DNA of 30,973 nucleotides from Planctomycetota bacterium (lineage in GTDB: Bacteria > Planctomycetota > Planctomycetia > Gemmatales > Gemmataceae). Positions 1 to 9,142 of the stretch are shown piece after piece. Positions within the stretch are counted from its first letter, which is position 1; each line of letters opens with the position of its first letter. The stretch covers positions 1-30,973 of the forward strand of contig JAGWVO010000003.1 of assembly GCA_018970845.1 (NCBI GenBank). Direction: 5' to 3'. The notes beneath the pieces are model-generated. The model saw only the letters and a list, made by a program, of their open reading frames with translations, searched no databases and was not told where the DNA came from. A program made the translations under genes and the position numbers.

Positions 1-3000
1 GCCACCGTCGTGGCCACTGCTGGTGCCAATTATGTTTTCCGGGGACTCGATTTCGCGCCAGACGGCACACCCCCCGTCATCAATTCCATCACGCGCCTCT
101 CCGGCGCGACCAATCCCACCAACGCCCCCTCCGCGCAGTTCACCGTCACCTTCAGCGAGGCGGTGTCAGGAGTCGACGCCAGCGACTTCGCCATGGATGT
201 TACCGGTATCACCGGCGCCTCGGTCACCACAGTGACCGGATCGGGCACCACCTACACCGTGACCGTCTCCACGGGATCAGGCGACGGAACGGTGAGCATC
301 GACCTCGCCGCCAGTCCAACCGTCTCCGACCTGGCCAGCAACGCACTGACCACAGCCTTCACCAACGGCGAAGCCTACACCCTCGACCGCACCGCACCCG
401 TGGTGAACTCCATCACACGCGCGAATCCCGCAGGCCAATTGACCAACGCGACCGGCCTTGTCTGGAGGGTGATGTTATCCGAGGCGATTGACGCCTCAAG
501 CCTTACCGTTTCCGACTTCATGCTCACGGTCCTGAATGGTTCCGTAAACGGCGTGATCGCCTCCGTAACCCCGACAAGCGGGCTTGGAAACATTGGTTTT
601 GATATTTCGGTTTCCGGGGTGGTTGGGAACGCGGAGGTAAGGCTCGTTCTCAGCGGACCATTTTCAGATTTGACGGGCAACATACAAACCGCCGGGTTTG
701 CGAGCGGCGAATCCTATTTAGTAGACCAAAAGTCTCCGGTTATTCTATCAATCGACAGGCAATTGCCGACCGACGCATTCACCAACCAATCATCGGTCAC
801 CTACCGAATCAACTTTGATGAACCCGTCGATCCAGCAACCTTCTCGATTGCCGACTTGGCACCAAACCTGGCATCAGGATTAACGGGGGGTGTCATCACA
901 TCGCTGACAGCCGTCGCGGGAAGCGGTGATTCATCGTTTGATGTCGGCATTACCAACATCACGGGGGCAGGCATCCTGCGACTTGACTTCACGGGATCCG
1001 TTGCCGACAGGCAAGGCAATGTGAGATCCCAAGGATTCACGGGCGGGCAAACCTATGTCATTGACCGCTCGCCACCGACGGTGGTCTCGATCACGCGGAT
1101 TGGAACGGCAGCGACACCCATGTCGTCCGTGAATTTCGTCGTGACTTTCAACGAATCGATAGACGCGGCAACCCTGAATCCGTCGGATTTCGCCATCACG
1201 AGAACGGGAACGGCAAGCGGAACCATCGGATTGATAGCGCCAGTAACCGGCAATCCATCGGCATTCACGATAACCCTGACCGGCTTGACAGGTTCCGGAT
1301 CGATCAGGCCCGATATCGTTCAAAGCTCAAGCATCAGCGACCTCGCCGGCAATACCTATCAAGGTCCATTCACACTCGGGGACTCAGTGACACTGACACC
1401 GGTGATGGCCCGGATTTCGCCCGCCTCGGCGTTTGAGGGAAGCGCCATCAACTTTGTCGTATCCATCAACCAGGTCCTGGACATTAACCTCTCGATCACG
1501 CTGTCACCCGTTGCCGTCACCGGCGGCGCGCAAAACGGGATCGACTTCGATGGGTCGCAGCGAGTCGTGGATATTCAAGCCGGACAGCTTTCGACAATCG
1601 CGGCCATACCAACCATTTCTGAAAACCTGGTGGAACTGGATGAGGTTTTCGATGTTGTGATTTCGAACATGAATGCCACCGGGCGAAACACGGGTATTGA
1701 CCAGGGCACGGCGCGCGGCACCATCGTCAATGACGATTCGTCGGTGGTCGCGATCAATCCGGCCGCGGCCCTTGAAGGATCCAACCTCGCTTTCACGGCA
1801 AGCTTGACAAATCCGGTCGATGTCAATGTTTCCATGCGAATCAGCGTTGAGGGATCATTTTCAGACACCGCAAATCGCGACGACATTCCTGCTTCCCAAT
1901 CAGGAATCCTCACCATCGCCGCGGGCCAGGTAACCGGCACATTCCAGATGATGACAATCCAGGATGAGATTGTTGAGAGGGACGAAACCGTGACCGTTTC
2001 GGCGCGAGACCTCGCCGCGGGGGGACGCGCTGTCTCCTTGCCCATGCCGTTGGCTACCGGCACCATCCTGAACGACGACTTCGCCCGCCTGACGATGGTT
2101 TCGGGTTCCGCCATAGAAGGCGCATTGGTGCCAATTCGATTGGTGCTCGACAAAAGGGTCGACACGGATATCCTGCTTCGGCTGACGCCGGGAATCGCGA
2201 CAGGCGACACGGCTTCGCGACGGGATTTCGCCGACATGCCCATATCCGTGGTCATTCCTGCCGGATCGCATTCAGGAACGGGTTTCCTGCCCAGCATCCA
2301 AGACAACCTGGTGGAAAGGGACGAACAGTTGACATTGACGGGCAGCCAATTGAACACATCCGGCAGAAGTGTGAGCCTGGCAACGCCTTCCGCGCGCGCG
2401 ACCATTGTCAACGATGACAAGTACACGCTTCGGATCGCTTCCACAGGTGCCGTGAGGGGCCAGGCCGCCGTCTTTTCAACCACGATAAACCCTGGAACGC
2501 CGACAGTGGTGAGTGCCAGGATCGAGATGCCGTTCCCGGGCTTCACGGGCGCTCTTTCCATCGCACAGGCCGATGTCAACGACGACGGCTTCAACGATGT
2601 GATTTATGGTGCCGGGGCCGGCCTCGCCGGAGGACAGGTTCGCATCTTCGACGGCGCCAATGGCTTCCTGATGACGACGATTTCAGCCTTTCCCGGAAGC
2701 GCCCGAGGCGTGGTGGTCGCGGCGGGTGATGTCGATGGAAACGGTGTGAAAGACCTCATCGTTGCCAGCCAAGGCACTGCCGGATTGGTTCGCGCCTATG
2801 ACGCGCGAAGCAGGGCGTTGCTAAGGTCGTTCACGGCATTCCCTGGGTACTCGGGAATGGTGGCCATCAGCGCGGGTGACATCAACGGAGACCGCGTGGA
2901 CGATATCGCCGTTTCGGTGGCGAATGGCAGGCTCAGGGTTCTCAATGGAAGGAATGGCTCCGTTCTGCGTAACATCACGGCGTTCAATTCGGAGGCGATG

Positions 3001-3318
3001 GCGAATTCCATTGCCTTGGCCGACCTCAACGGTGACGGACTGAAGGAAATCGTGGTGGGCGCCGCGGCCGGATCAGCGATCATGGTCTATCCGCCCATGT
3101 CGGGCGGACCAGCGGCCTTCAATGCCTTCGCGCCAAACTTCAGAGGTGGCGTGCGACTTGTGGCGCTCGACATCAATGGCGACGGCATCGATGAGATCAT
3201 CGCCACGACAGGCCCCGGAACCCGGGGGCTGGTGCGCGTGTTTGACAACGCCTACCGCGTGACCGACGAATTCTTCTCAACCCATTTTGGCACACGGGAA
3301 GGCTCGTTCATCGGCTAA
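1..3318 (+). CDS. Large secreted/surface repeat protein: Ig-like, Calx-beta and FG-GAP repeats (5' end cut by window)
   Basis: The reading frame is open to the left edge, so the N-terminus and any signal peptide are missing; residues are counted from the GTG at 10. About 1100 residues are visible. Residues ~15-465 hold four Ig-like repeats of about 110 residues, each opening with a P-[PV]-V-x-[SN]-I-[TD]-R type motif and carrying F-[ND/S]-E-[AP]-[VI] and a DLAGN-like end. Residues ~467-800 hold three Calx-beta-like repeats, each ending in a [IV]-[VL]-N-D-D motif. Residues ~840-1090 hold FG-GAP/VCBS-type propeller repeats with five Ca2+-loop motifs (near residues 855, 907, 957, 1005 and 1054, e.g. 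DVNDDGFND and DLNGDGLKE). Such architectures are typical of giant extracellular calcium-stabilised proteins; adhesion or surface structure is inferred. It converges on the next gene with only 11 bp between stops. No cell-wall anchor is visible at the C-terminus. Base composition changes inside the gene (see findings). Confidence 0.9.
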   Translation, partial: ATVVATAGANYVFRGLDFAPDGTPPVINSITRLSGATNPTNAPSAQFTVTFSEAVSGVDASDFAMDVTGITGASVTTVTGSGTTYTVTVSTGSGDGTVSIDLAASPTVSDLASNALTTAFTNGEAYTLDRTAPVVNSITRANPAGQLTNATGLVWRVMLSEAIDASSLTVSDFMLTVLNGSVNGVIASVTPTSGLGNIGFDISVSGVVGNAEVRLVLSGPFSDLTGNIQTAGFASGESYLVDQKSPVILSIDRQLPTDAFTNQSSVTYRINFDEPVDPATFSIADLAPNLASGLTGGVITSLTAVAGSGDSSFDVGITNITGAGILRLDFTGSVADRQGNVRSQGFTGGQTYVIDRSPPTVVSITRIGTAATPMSSVNFVVTFNESIDAATLNPSDFAITRTGTASGTIGLIAPVTGNPSAFTITLTGLTGSGSIRPDIVQSSSISDLAGNTYQGPFTLGDSVTLTPVMARISPASAFEGSAINFVVSINQVLDINLSITLSPVAVTGGAQNGIDFDGSQRVVDIQAGQLSTIAAIPTISENLVELDEVFDVVISNMNATGRNTGIDQGTARGTIVNDDSSVVAINPAAALEGSNLAFTASLTNPVDVNVSMRISVEGSFSDTANRDDIPASQSGILTIAAGQVTGTFQMMTIQDEIVERDETVTVSARDLAAGGRAVSLPMPLATGTILNDDFARLTMVSGSAIEGALVPIRLVLDKRVDTDILLRLTPGIATGDTASRRDFADMPISVVIPAGSHSGTGFLPSIQDNLVERDEQLTLTGSQLNTSGRSVSLATPSARATIVNDDKYTLRIASTGAVRGQAAVFSTTINPGTPTVVSARIEMPFPGFTGALSIAQADVNDDGFNDVIYGAGAGLAGGQVRIFDGANGFLMTTISAFPGSARGVVVAAGDVDGNGVKDLIVASQGTAGLVRAYDARSRALLRSFTAFPGYSGMVAISAGDINGDRVDDIAVSVANGRLRVLNGRNGSVLRNITAFNSEAMANSIALADLNGDGLKEIVVGAAAGSAIMVYPPMSGGPAAFNAFAPNFRGGVRLVALDINGDGIDEIIATTGPGTRGLVRVFDNAYRVTDEFFSTHFGTREGSFIG

Positions 3319-3329
3319 TCAACCTCCCG

Positions 3330-4784
3330 TCAAACCTCCGACTCGGCGGGCACGACAAACGGCTTGCGGTAGTCGCGGGAAAGGTGGGCGTTCGCCTTGG
3401 CGTTGCCGGTGAACTCCTCCTTGCCCGGGGCGATCTCGAGGACCTCGCCCAGCACGAATTTCGTCTTTTCCGGGTCGACCTTGTTGTCGGCGAGGTGCCT
3501 CAAGGTGCGGTCGAGCGCGTCGGCGGCCTGCTCGCGCGCCTTGAGCCCGTTCATCCGCTCGCGGATTTCCGCCGGGCTCGCCTCCTTGCCCAGCCTCCAC
3601 GAGATGTTGCCCACATGGCAAAGCGCCGTTGAAAGGTGTCCCTCGGTGATCTCGGCGTTGAGCTCGTCGCGCTTGCGGCTGCGCACGGCGCGGATGAAGT
3701 TGGCGAAGTGGCTCTCGGCCCGGCGCTTGCCCGAGAAGGTGCTCACCATCTTGCCAGCGTGGTCGAACAGCGAGTTGCCCGCGATGGAACCCTCGGTGCC
3801 GTGGAACAGCCAGCCGCCGGTGAACCCGGCGCGGAACGGCTCGGACTTCAGGCCCCTCGTCTCGGAGATGATCGTCTTGCCGCCGAAGTCGAACACGCAG
3901 ACCTGGGTGTTGGGCGTCTCTCCGGCGTCGGTGTAGCCGAACCGGCCGCCGTAGCTGATGGCCGACTTGCAAAGGCCGTCGATGCCGAGCCCCCAGCGGC
4001 AGATGTCGATCGAGTGGATGTTGTTGTTGCCCAGCTCGCCGTTTCCGGTCTGCCAGTCCCAGTGCCAGTCGTAATGGAGGTTCTTGCGGGTGAGGGGGGA
4101 GAGGGGAGCGGGGCCCATGAAGAGGTTGTAATCGACATTTTTGGGGATCTCGTAATTCCCCTTGGGGCCGATGGACCCTCGGCCGCCATAGATGATGCTG
4201 CGGGCGAGCCTCACCTCGCCGAGCTTTCCCGCCTTCATGTATTCGACCGCCTCGGCGAGCGCCATGTTCGAGCGGTTCTGGGTGCCTCCCTGGCAGATGC
4301 GGCCGGTCTTGCGCGCCACCTGGGCCAGTCGGCGCCCCTCGCTGATGTTGTGGCTGACCGGCTTTTCCACATAGGCGTCCTTGCCGGCCTGCATCGCCCA
4401 GATGCCGGCGAGGGAGTGCCAGTGGTTGGGCGTGCAGATGAAGACGGCGTCGACCGACTTGTCCTCGAGGATGCGGCGCATGTCCTGGGCCTGCCTGGGA
4501 GCCTTGCCCGCCTGCTTTTCCACCTTGCCGGCCAGTTCGGCGGAGAGGTCGGTGTCGGGGTCGCAGACATGGGTGATCTCGACATCGGGCACCTTGGCCA
4601 GTTCGGCGGCGTGGGCCCGGCCGCGGATGCGGCAGCCGATGATGGCGACGCGCACCCGGTTCATCGGGCTGCCGGTGGGCTTGTCGTCGGCGGCAAGCGC
4701 GGCGGGCGCCGAGGCCATGGCCGCCGCCGCGGCGGCGAGCATGGAATCCTCGAGGAACACCCGGCGGTCTGTTGAACGGCTCAT
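3330..4784 (-). CDS. Exported Gfo/Idh/MocA family oxidoreductase (Tat-type signal)
   Basis: 484 residues. An N-terminal Tat-like signal (TDRRVFLEDS at residues 5-14, then an Ala-rich segment to about residue 32) suggests export in folded form. A Rossmann-type domain follows (VRVAIIGCRIRGRAH at 44-58), then the family's EKP motif at 140-142, in which the lysine is normally at the sugar/cofactor site. The C-terminal half has GNNNIHSIDICRWGLG, typical of planctomycete Gfo/Idh proteins. Family members oxidise or reduce sugars and cyclitols with NAD(P), or act as glycosidases through an NAD redox step; the substrate cannot be read from the sequence. The start is supported by GGAG 7 nt upstream of the ATG (CTCC on the plus strand at 4792-4795). 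It lies 35 bp downstream of a second Gfo/Idh-like gene on the same strand, so the two are probably one transcript. In the nucleotide loop the second Gly of GxGxxG is Arg52, as in other GVRGRG-type family members. Confidence 0.92.
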   Translation of the reverse strand: MSRSTDRRVFLEDSMLAAAAAAMASAPAALAADDKPTGSPMNRVRVAIIGCRIRGRAHAAELAKVPDVEITHVCDPDTDLSAELAGKVEKQAGKAPRQAQDMRRILEDKSVDAVFICTPNHWHSLAGIWAMQAGKDAYVEKPVSHNISEGRRLAQVARKTGRICQGGTQNRSNMALAEAVEYMKAGKLGEVRLARSIIYGGRGSIGPKGNYEIPKNVDYNLFMGPAPLSPLTRKNLHYDWHWDWQTGNGELGNNNIHSIDICRWGLGIDGLCKSAISYGGRFGYTDAGETPNTQVCVFDFGGKTIISETRGLKSEPFRAGFTGGWLFHGTEGSIAGNSLFDHAGKMVSTFSGKRRAESHFANFIRAVRSRKRDELNAEITEGHLSTALCHVGNISWRLGKEASPAEIRERMNGLKAREQAADALDRTLRHLADNKVDPEKTKFVLGEVLEIAPGKEEFTGNAKANAHLSRDYRKPFVVPAESEV

Positions 4785-4819
4785 GACGGATCTCCGAAAG
4801 GTTACTTAGGAATGTCGAA

Positions 4820-5830
4820 TCAGTCGGCCTTGGGCGCGGCGGCGCGGGCCTTGGCCATGACATCGGCCAGCGAGACCGGCTTGCCGCCCTGCCTCTTGCT
4901 CTCGTCCGCGGCCTCCATGAAGGCCAGCACCTCGATGGTTTCGGCGGCGGGCACGGGTGCGACTCCCGAGCGGAAGAACTTGCCGATTTCGCGGCAGAGG
5001 GGCTCGTAGCCATCCCCCTTGGTCATGGGAACGATCGCCTTGGCGCCGAAGGCCACGGCGCCGAACTCGGCCTTGTTGCGCCTGAGTCCGCGGTAGGTGC
5101 CGACACGGCCGTTCTTCCAGACGCCGGTCACCAGGTCGGCGTCGTCGGCCTGGACGCGGCTGACCGTTTCGCATCCGGTGCCCATGAGGGTGTAAAGCGC
5201 CTCCACGCCATGGATCCCGTAGAAGAACAGGTCGGGAGTTCCCTCCTGGTACGAGCAAGGCCCCCAGGTGCTGGCGCCGGCGATGGCACCCAGCGACGAG
5301 TTCTTCCTGAGTTCCTGCAGGCCCGCGCCGAAGCGCACCGACGAGCTGGAGAAGCACGGAACCTTGTTCCGCGCGGCGAGGTCGAAAATGGCGATGGCGT
5401 CGGCCAGCGTGCCGGCGGCGGGCTTGTCGATGAACAGGGGCTTGCCGGCCTTGATGACGGGGGCGGCCTCCTTGAGGTGGATGCGGCCGTCGACGCTTTC
5501 GATGAAGACGACATCCACCTTTTCGAGCAGCTTGGGAATGGAGTCGACGATCTCGATGCCCATGCCTCGGAGGTCTTCGGTGAACTTGGCCACGCGTGTC
5601 TTGCTGGGGCCGAAGTCGGTGCCACCGGGGTAGCCGGCCACGATGCGGATGCCGGCGAGTTCGCCGGTGGCCTTGGGCCCGTTGAACAGCTTGGCGAAGG
5701 CGGGCACATGCGAGGTGTCCAGGCCGATCATGCCGGCGCGAAGCGGCTTGGGCGCCTCGGATTGGGCCTGGCCGGGGAGCGGACCGAGGAGAATGGCCGA
5801 AAGAAGGAAAGTCAGCTTGAGGCACCGCAT
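4820..5830 (-). CDS. Secreted Gfo/Idh/MocA-like protein lacking a glycine-rich nucleotide loop
   Basis: 336 residues with a Sec-type signal peptide (hydrophobic stretch LTFLLSAILLGPLPG at residues 6-20, cleavage expected near QAQ-S). The mature protein begins RAGMIGLDTSHVPAFAKLF, where a Gfo/Idh protein would show a GxGxxG loop; only a single Gly is present. Further on, VVFIESVDGRIHL at 107-119 and FIDKPAAG at 133-140 match the usual V-x-I-x-T-P and EKP regions, with Asp in place of the Glu of EKP. This points to the family fold, while standard NAD(P) binding is uncertain. It is the first gene of a likely two-gene unit with the Tat-exported oxidoreductase at 3330-4784. GGGA lies 8 nt before the ATG. 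It is divergent from the cytochrome/propeller gene that starts near 5994. The function may be that of a substrate-binding or partner subunit, but nothing here proves it. Confidence 0.88.
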   Translation of the reverse strand: MRCLKLTFLLSAILLGPLPGQAQSEAPKPLRAGMIGLDTSHVPAFAKLFNGPKATGELAGIRIVAGYPGGTDFGPSKTRVAKFTEDLRGMGIEIVDSIPKLLEKVDVVFIESVDGRIHLKEAAPVIKAGKPLFIDKPAAGTLADAIAIFDLAARNKVPCFSSSSVRFGAGLQELRKNSSLGAIAGASTWGPCSYQEGTPDLFFYGIHGVEALYTLMGTGCETVSRVQADDADLVTGVWKNGRVGTYRGLRRNKAEFGAVAFGAKAIVPMTKGDGYEPLCREIGKFFRSGVAPVPAAETIEVLAFMEAADESKRQGGKPVSLADVMAKARAAAPKAD

Positions 5831-5993
5831 GAAACGAATCCCGGGAGGTTGGAGTGGGGCGCTGGCGGGCGCGACAAAACGATGCTAACGCATGGGCGAA
5901 GTTGATGCACGGAAGAGTTTGAAAGCTGGCGTTTCGTGTTACAATCGCATTTTTGTTGGCAAGCCAAGCCTGTATCCCCGAGGCATGCACGAA
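5831..5993. other. Divergent intergenic region between Gfo/Idh-like unit and cytochrome/propeller gene
   Basis: 163 bp between two outward-facing genes, so promoters for both should lie here. The plus-strand signal is given as a separate entry. No convincing -35/-10 pair was seen for the minus strand. Confidence 0.6.
5919..5945 (+). promoter_or_regulatory. Candidate sigma70-type promoter with extended -10
   Basis: TTGAAA (5919-5924) and TGTTACAAT (5937-5945) form a -35 and an extended -10 (TGn before TACAAT). The spacer is 15 nt, shorter than the usual 16-18. Transcription would start near 5952, giving a leader of about 40 nt to the ATG at 5994. Prediction by eye only. Confidence 0.4.
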
Positions 5994-8900
5994 ATGAAGC
6001 GACACCTGAAGGCGAAGTCATGGTTGGCGGCACTGGGGGCGTTGGCCCTGGCCCTGCCTGCGGCGGGGCAGTCGGTGGTGACCCAGGCGCCCGAGGTGTT
6101 GGAAAGCCGGCCCGCCGGCGCGGCTGAAAAACCCGAGGCCACTTCCCCGCCCTCCAAGCCCGAAATGGCCAAGGGCGCGACGGCCAAGTGGATCTGGGGC
6201 GCCAGCCCGAGCAAGAAATACCTGATCAGCAAGGAACTGGAAACCGGCGCCGTGGCCAAGGCCGTCTGCCGGTTCACCTGCGACAACGAGGTGAAGCTGA
6301 AGGTGAACGGCAAGGACGCCGGTTCCAGCGGCGAATGGCAGTCTCCCGTCACCAAGGATGTGACCGACCTTCTCAAGCCCGGCAAGAACACGATCGTGGC
6401 GGAGGTGGCCAACGAGGGAAGCGCCGCCGGCTTCGCCTTCAGGATGGTCATCACCGGAGCCGATGGAAAGTCCACCGAAGTGATCTCCGATGAATCGTGG
6501 TCGGTGGCGGAGGCCGGAAAGCCCGACACCGTCTCGAAGCCCAAGGTTGTGGGCAAGATGGGCGACCAGCCTTGGGGCAATGTGTTCGCCGGGGCCGTGG
6601 GCCGGGGCGCGACGGCCAACCAGGGGTTCCAACTGCCTGAAGGTTTCCAGATCGAGCGCCTGTTCACCGTGCCCAAGGCCACGCACGGCTCGTGGGTCTG
6701 CCTCACCACCGACGACAAGGGCCGCCTCATCGCCAGCGACCAGGGAGGCATGGGCCTTTACCGCGTCACCCCCGGCAAGGCGGGCACCAACGAACCGACC
6801 AAGGTTGAAAAGCTCGATGTGAAAATGACGAGCGCCCAAGGCCTGCTGTTCGCCTTCGGAAGCCTCTACGCGTGCGCCAACGGCGGCCCGGGAAGCGGGC
6901 TTTACCGCCTGCGGGACACCAACGGCGACGACCAGTTCGACGAGGTGGTGAAGCTGAAGGATCTCAGGGGCGGGGGCGAGCACGGGCCCCACGCCCTGAG
7001 GCTGTCTCCCGACGGGAAGTCGATCCTCGTTTCCTGCGGGAACCACACCCTGCCGCCGTCCGACTTCAAGAAAAGCCGCGTTCCCTCCAACTGGAACGAG
7101 GACCACCTGCTGCCCCGCCAGTGGGACGCCAACGGCCACGCCCGCGGCATCCTCGCCCCGGGAGGCTACATCGCCAAGACCGACCCGGAAGGCAAGGAGT
7201 GGGAGATCGTCAGCATCGGGTACCGCAACCAGTACGACTTCGCCTTCAATCCCGAGGGCGAGATGTTCGTCTACGACGCCGACATGGAATGGGACTTCGG
7301 CATGCCCTGGTACCGGCCCACGCGCGTGAACCACGCCACCAGCGGCAGCGAGCTTGGCTGGCGCAGCGGCACCGGCAAATGGCCTCCTTACTATGTCGAC
7401 AGCCTCCCCGCCATGGTTGACATCGGCCCGGGTTCGCCCGTGGGCGTTGAGTTCGGCACGGGCGCGAAGTTCCCGGCCAAATACCAGAAGGCGCTCTACA
7501 TCTGCGACTGGACCTTCGGCACGATGTACGCCATCCACACGGCCCCCTCGGGCAGCACCTACTCCGCCACCAAGGAGGAGTTCGTTTCCCGCGCCCCGCT
7601 CCCGCTCACCGATGTGGTGATCGGCAAGGACGGTGCGATGTACTTCACCGTGGGCGGACGCGGCACCCAATCGGAGCTCTACCGGGTGACCTATGTCGGG
7701 AAGGAACCGACGGATCCCGTGGCGCGGGGCAACGACAAGACGGACGCCAACGACCTCCTGCGCCAGTCGCGGCGAAAGCTCGAGGCCTTCCACGGCGACG
7801 CCAAGGCCACCGATGAGGACCTGAAGTTCATCATCTCGCACCTGTCGCACAACGACCGATTCATCCGCTACGCCGCGCGCGTGGCGCTCGAGCACCAGCC
7901 CGTGGCCAAGTGGCAGGACACCGTGCTCGGGATTGAAAGCCCCGCCGGCCGCATCCAGGGGGTGGTGGCCCTGGCGCGTCAGGGAGACAAGGCGCTCGAG
8001 GACAAGGCGGTGGACGCCCTGCTCTCGCTCGACCACAAGTCGTTCGACGAACCCCTCATGCTCGACTGGCTGCGCTCGCTGCAGGTGGTGTTCGTGCGCA
8101 TGGGCGAACCCGGAAAGGCCGCCGCGGCCAAGGCCCTCGCGGTTCTCGATCCACTGTTCCCCGCCAAGGGAGCCTTCGTGAACCGGGAGCTGATCAACCT
8201 GGTCGTCTACCTCGACTCGCCCACGGTGGCCGGCAAGGCCGCCAAACTGTTCGCCGGGCCGCCCGAGGAAGCCAAGGAAGATTCGCTGGGAGGCCTGCTG
8301 GCCCGCAACCGCGGCTACGGAGGAACCATCAACCAGGTGATGGCCAACCGGCCCGACGCGCAGAAGATCCATTACCTCTTCGCGCTCCGCAACCTCAAGA
8401 ACAACTGGACGATCGACCAGCGCAAGGCGTACTTCACGGCTCTCAACGAGGCGCGCACGAAGTCGGGAGGCGCCAGCTACCAGGGGTTCCTCAACAACAT
8501 CGAGAAGGACGCCTATGAGAACGCCAAGGACACCGACCGCCTGGCGATCGAGGCCCTGGGCCTGCGCAAGCCGGCCAAGGCCGTCTCGCTGCCCAAGCCC
8601 GCCGGTCCCGGCAAGGCGTGGACCCTCGATGAACTGGCCGCCCTCACCAAGGACGGATTCAAGGGCCGCAACTTCGCCAACGGAAAGAAGTCGTTCGCAT
8701 CGGCGCGCTGCGTCGTGTGCCACCGCTTCAACGGCGAGGGTGGAGCCACGGGCCCCGACCTGAGCCAGGTGGTGGGCCGCTTCAGCCCCAAGGACCTCGC
8801 CGAGTCGATCGTCGACCCCAACAAGGTGATCTCCGACCAGTACCGCGCCTCCACCATCGAGACCAACTCGGGCAAGGTGATCGCGGGCAAGATTGTCAGC

Positions 8901-9113
8901 GAGAACGCCTCGTCGCTGGTCGTGGTGACCGATCCCGAGGATTCCACCAAGGTGCAGGAAGTGAAGAAGTCGGATGTCGAGTCGATCAAGCCCTCGCCGG
9001 TGTCTCTGATGCCGGGCAAGCTGATCGACACGCTCAACAAGGATGAGGTGCTCGACCTGCTGGCTTACATGCTTTCCCGTGGCGATGCCACCAGCCCCTT
9101 TTTCCGCAAGTGA
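5994..9113 (+). CDS. Secreted PVC-type protein: Gal-binding-like domain, membrane-bound-dehydrogenase beta-propeller, HEAT-like region and C-terminal heme-binding domain
   Basis: 1039 residues from the ATG at 5994. This start gives a clear signal peptide (KR-K-K n-region, then WLAALGALALALPAAG); an ATG at 5985 is an alternative, and the frame is open further upstream. Residues ~55-170 look like a carbohydrate-binding, rhamnosidase-N-terminal-like beta-sandwich (KLKVNGKDAG, DLLKPGKNTIVAEVANEG). Residues ~215-580 match the planctomycete 'membrane-bound dehydrogenase' propeller (LPEGFQIERLFTVP, YDADMEWDFGMPWYRPTRVN). Residues ~600-880 are helical and HEAT-like. The C-terminal domain has CVVCH at 906-910 followed by GATGPDLSQVVGRF and PNKVISDQY, the signature of the planctomycete 'putative heme-binding' cytochrome domain (TIGR02603 type). 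A single c-type heme and periplasmic electron transfer or sugar oxidation are inferred. It ends next to the SGNH hydrolase gene, probably in one operon. Confidence 0.9.
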   Translation: MKRHLKAKSWLAALGALALALPAAGQSVVTQAPEVLESRPAGAAEKPEATSPPSKPEMAKGATAKWIWGASPSKKYLISKELETGAVAKAVCRFTCDNEVKLKVNGKDAGSSGEWQSPVTKDVTDLLKPGKNTIVAEVANEGSAAGFAFRMVITGADGKSTEVISDESWSVAEAGKPDTVSKPKVVGKMGDQPWGNVFAGAVGRGATANQGFQLPEGFQIERLFTVPKATHGSWVCLTTDDKGRLIASDQGGMGLYRVTPGKAGTNEPTKVEKLDVKMTSAQGLLFAFGSLYACANGGPGSGLYRLRDTNGDDQFDEVVKLKDLRGGGEHGPHALRLSPDGKSILVSCGNHTLPPSDFKKSRVPSNWNEDHLLPRQWDANGHARGILAPGGYIAKTDPEGKEWEIVSIGYRNQYDFAFNPEGEMFVYDADMEWDFGMPWYRPTRVNHATSGSELGWRSGTGKWPPYYVDSLPAMVDIGPGSPVGVEFGTGAKFPAKYQKALYICDWTFGTMYAIHTAPSGSTYSATKEEFVSRAPLPLTDVVIGKDGAMYFTVGGRGTQSELYRVTYVGKEPTDPVARGNDKTDANDLLRQSRRKLEAFHGDAKATDEDLKFIISHLSHNDRFIRYAARVALEHQPVAKWQDTVLGIESPAGRIQGVVALARQGDKALEDKAVDALLSLDHKSFDEPLMLDWLRSLQVVFVRMGEPGKAAAAKALAVLDPLFPAKGAFVNRELINLVVYLDSPTVAGKAAKLFAGPPEEAKEDSLGGLLARNRGYGGTINQVMANRPDAQKIHYLFALRNLKNNWTIDQRKAYFTALNEARTKSGGASYQGFLNNIEKDAYENAKDTDRLAIEALGLRKPAKAVSLPKPAGPGKAWTLDELAALTKDGFKGRNFANGKKSFASARCVVCHRFNGEGGATGPDLSQVVGRFSPKDLAESIVDPNKVISDQYRASTIETNSGKVIAGKIVSENASSLVVVTDPEDSTKVQEVKKSDVESIKPSPVSLMPGKLIDTLNKDEVLDLLAYMLSRGDATSPFFRK

Positions 9114-9142
9114 CCATCCCCAACCCGAACGGAGTTTTCCGC

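Noticed and set aside
3319..5013. Minus-strand frame of about 560 codons covering the Gfo/Idh gene
   Set aside because: It is a shifted frame of the Gfo/Idh gene with Arg/Pro/His-rich translation and no family motif.
6018..8723. A very long open frame (about 900 codons) on the minus strand
   Set aside because: It is exactly antisense to the cytochrome/propeller gene, has low-complexity Arg/Gly/Ala/Val-rich translation with no domains, and arises from the GC-rich codons of the real gene.
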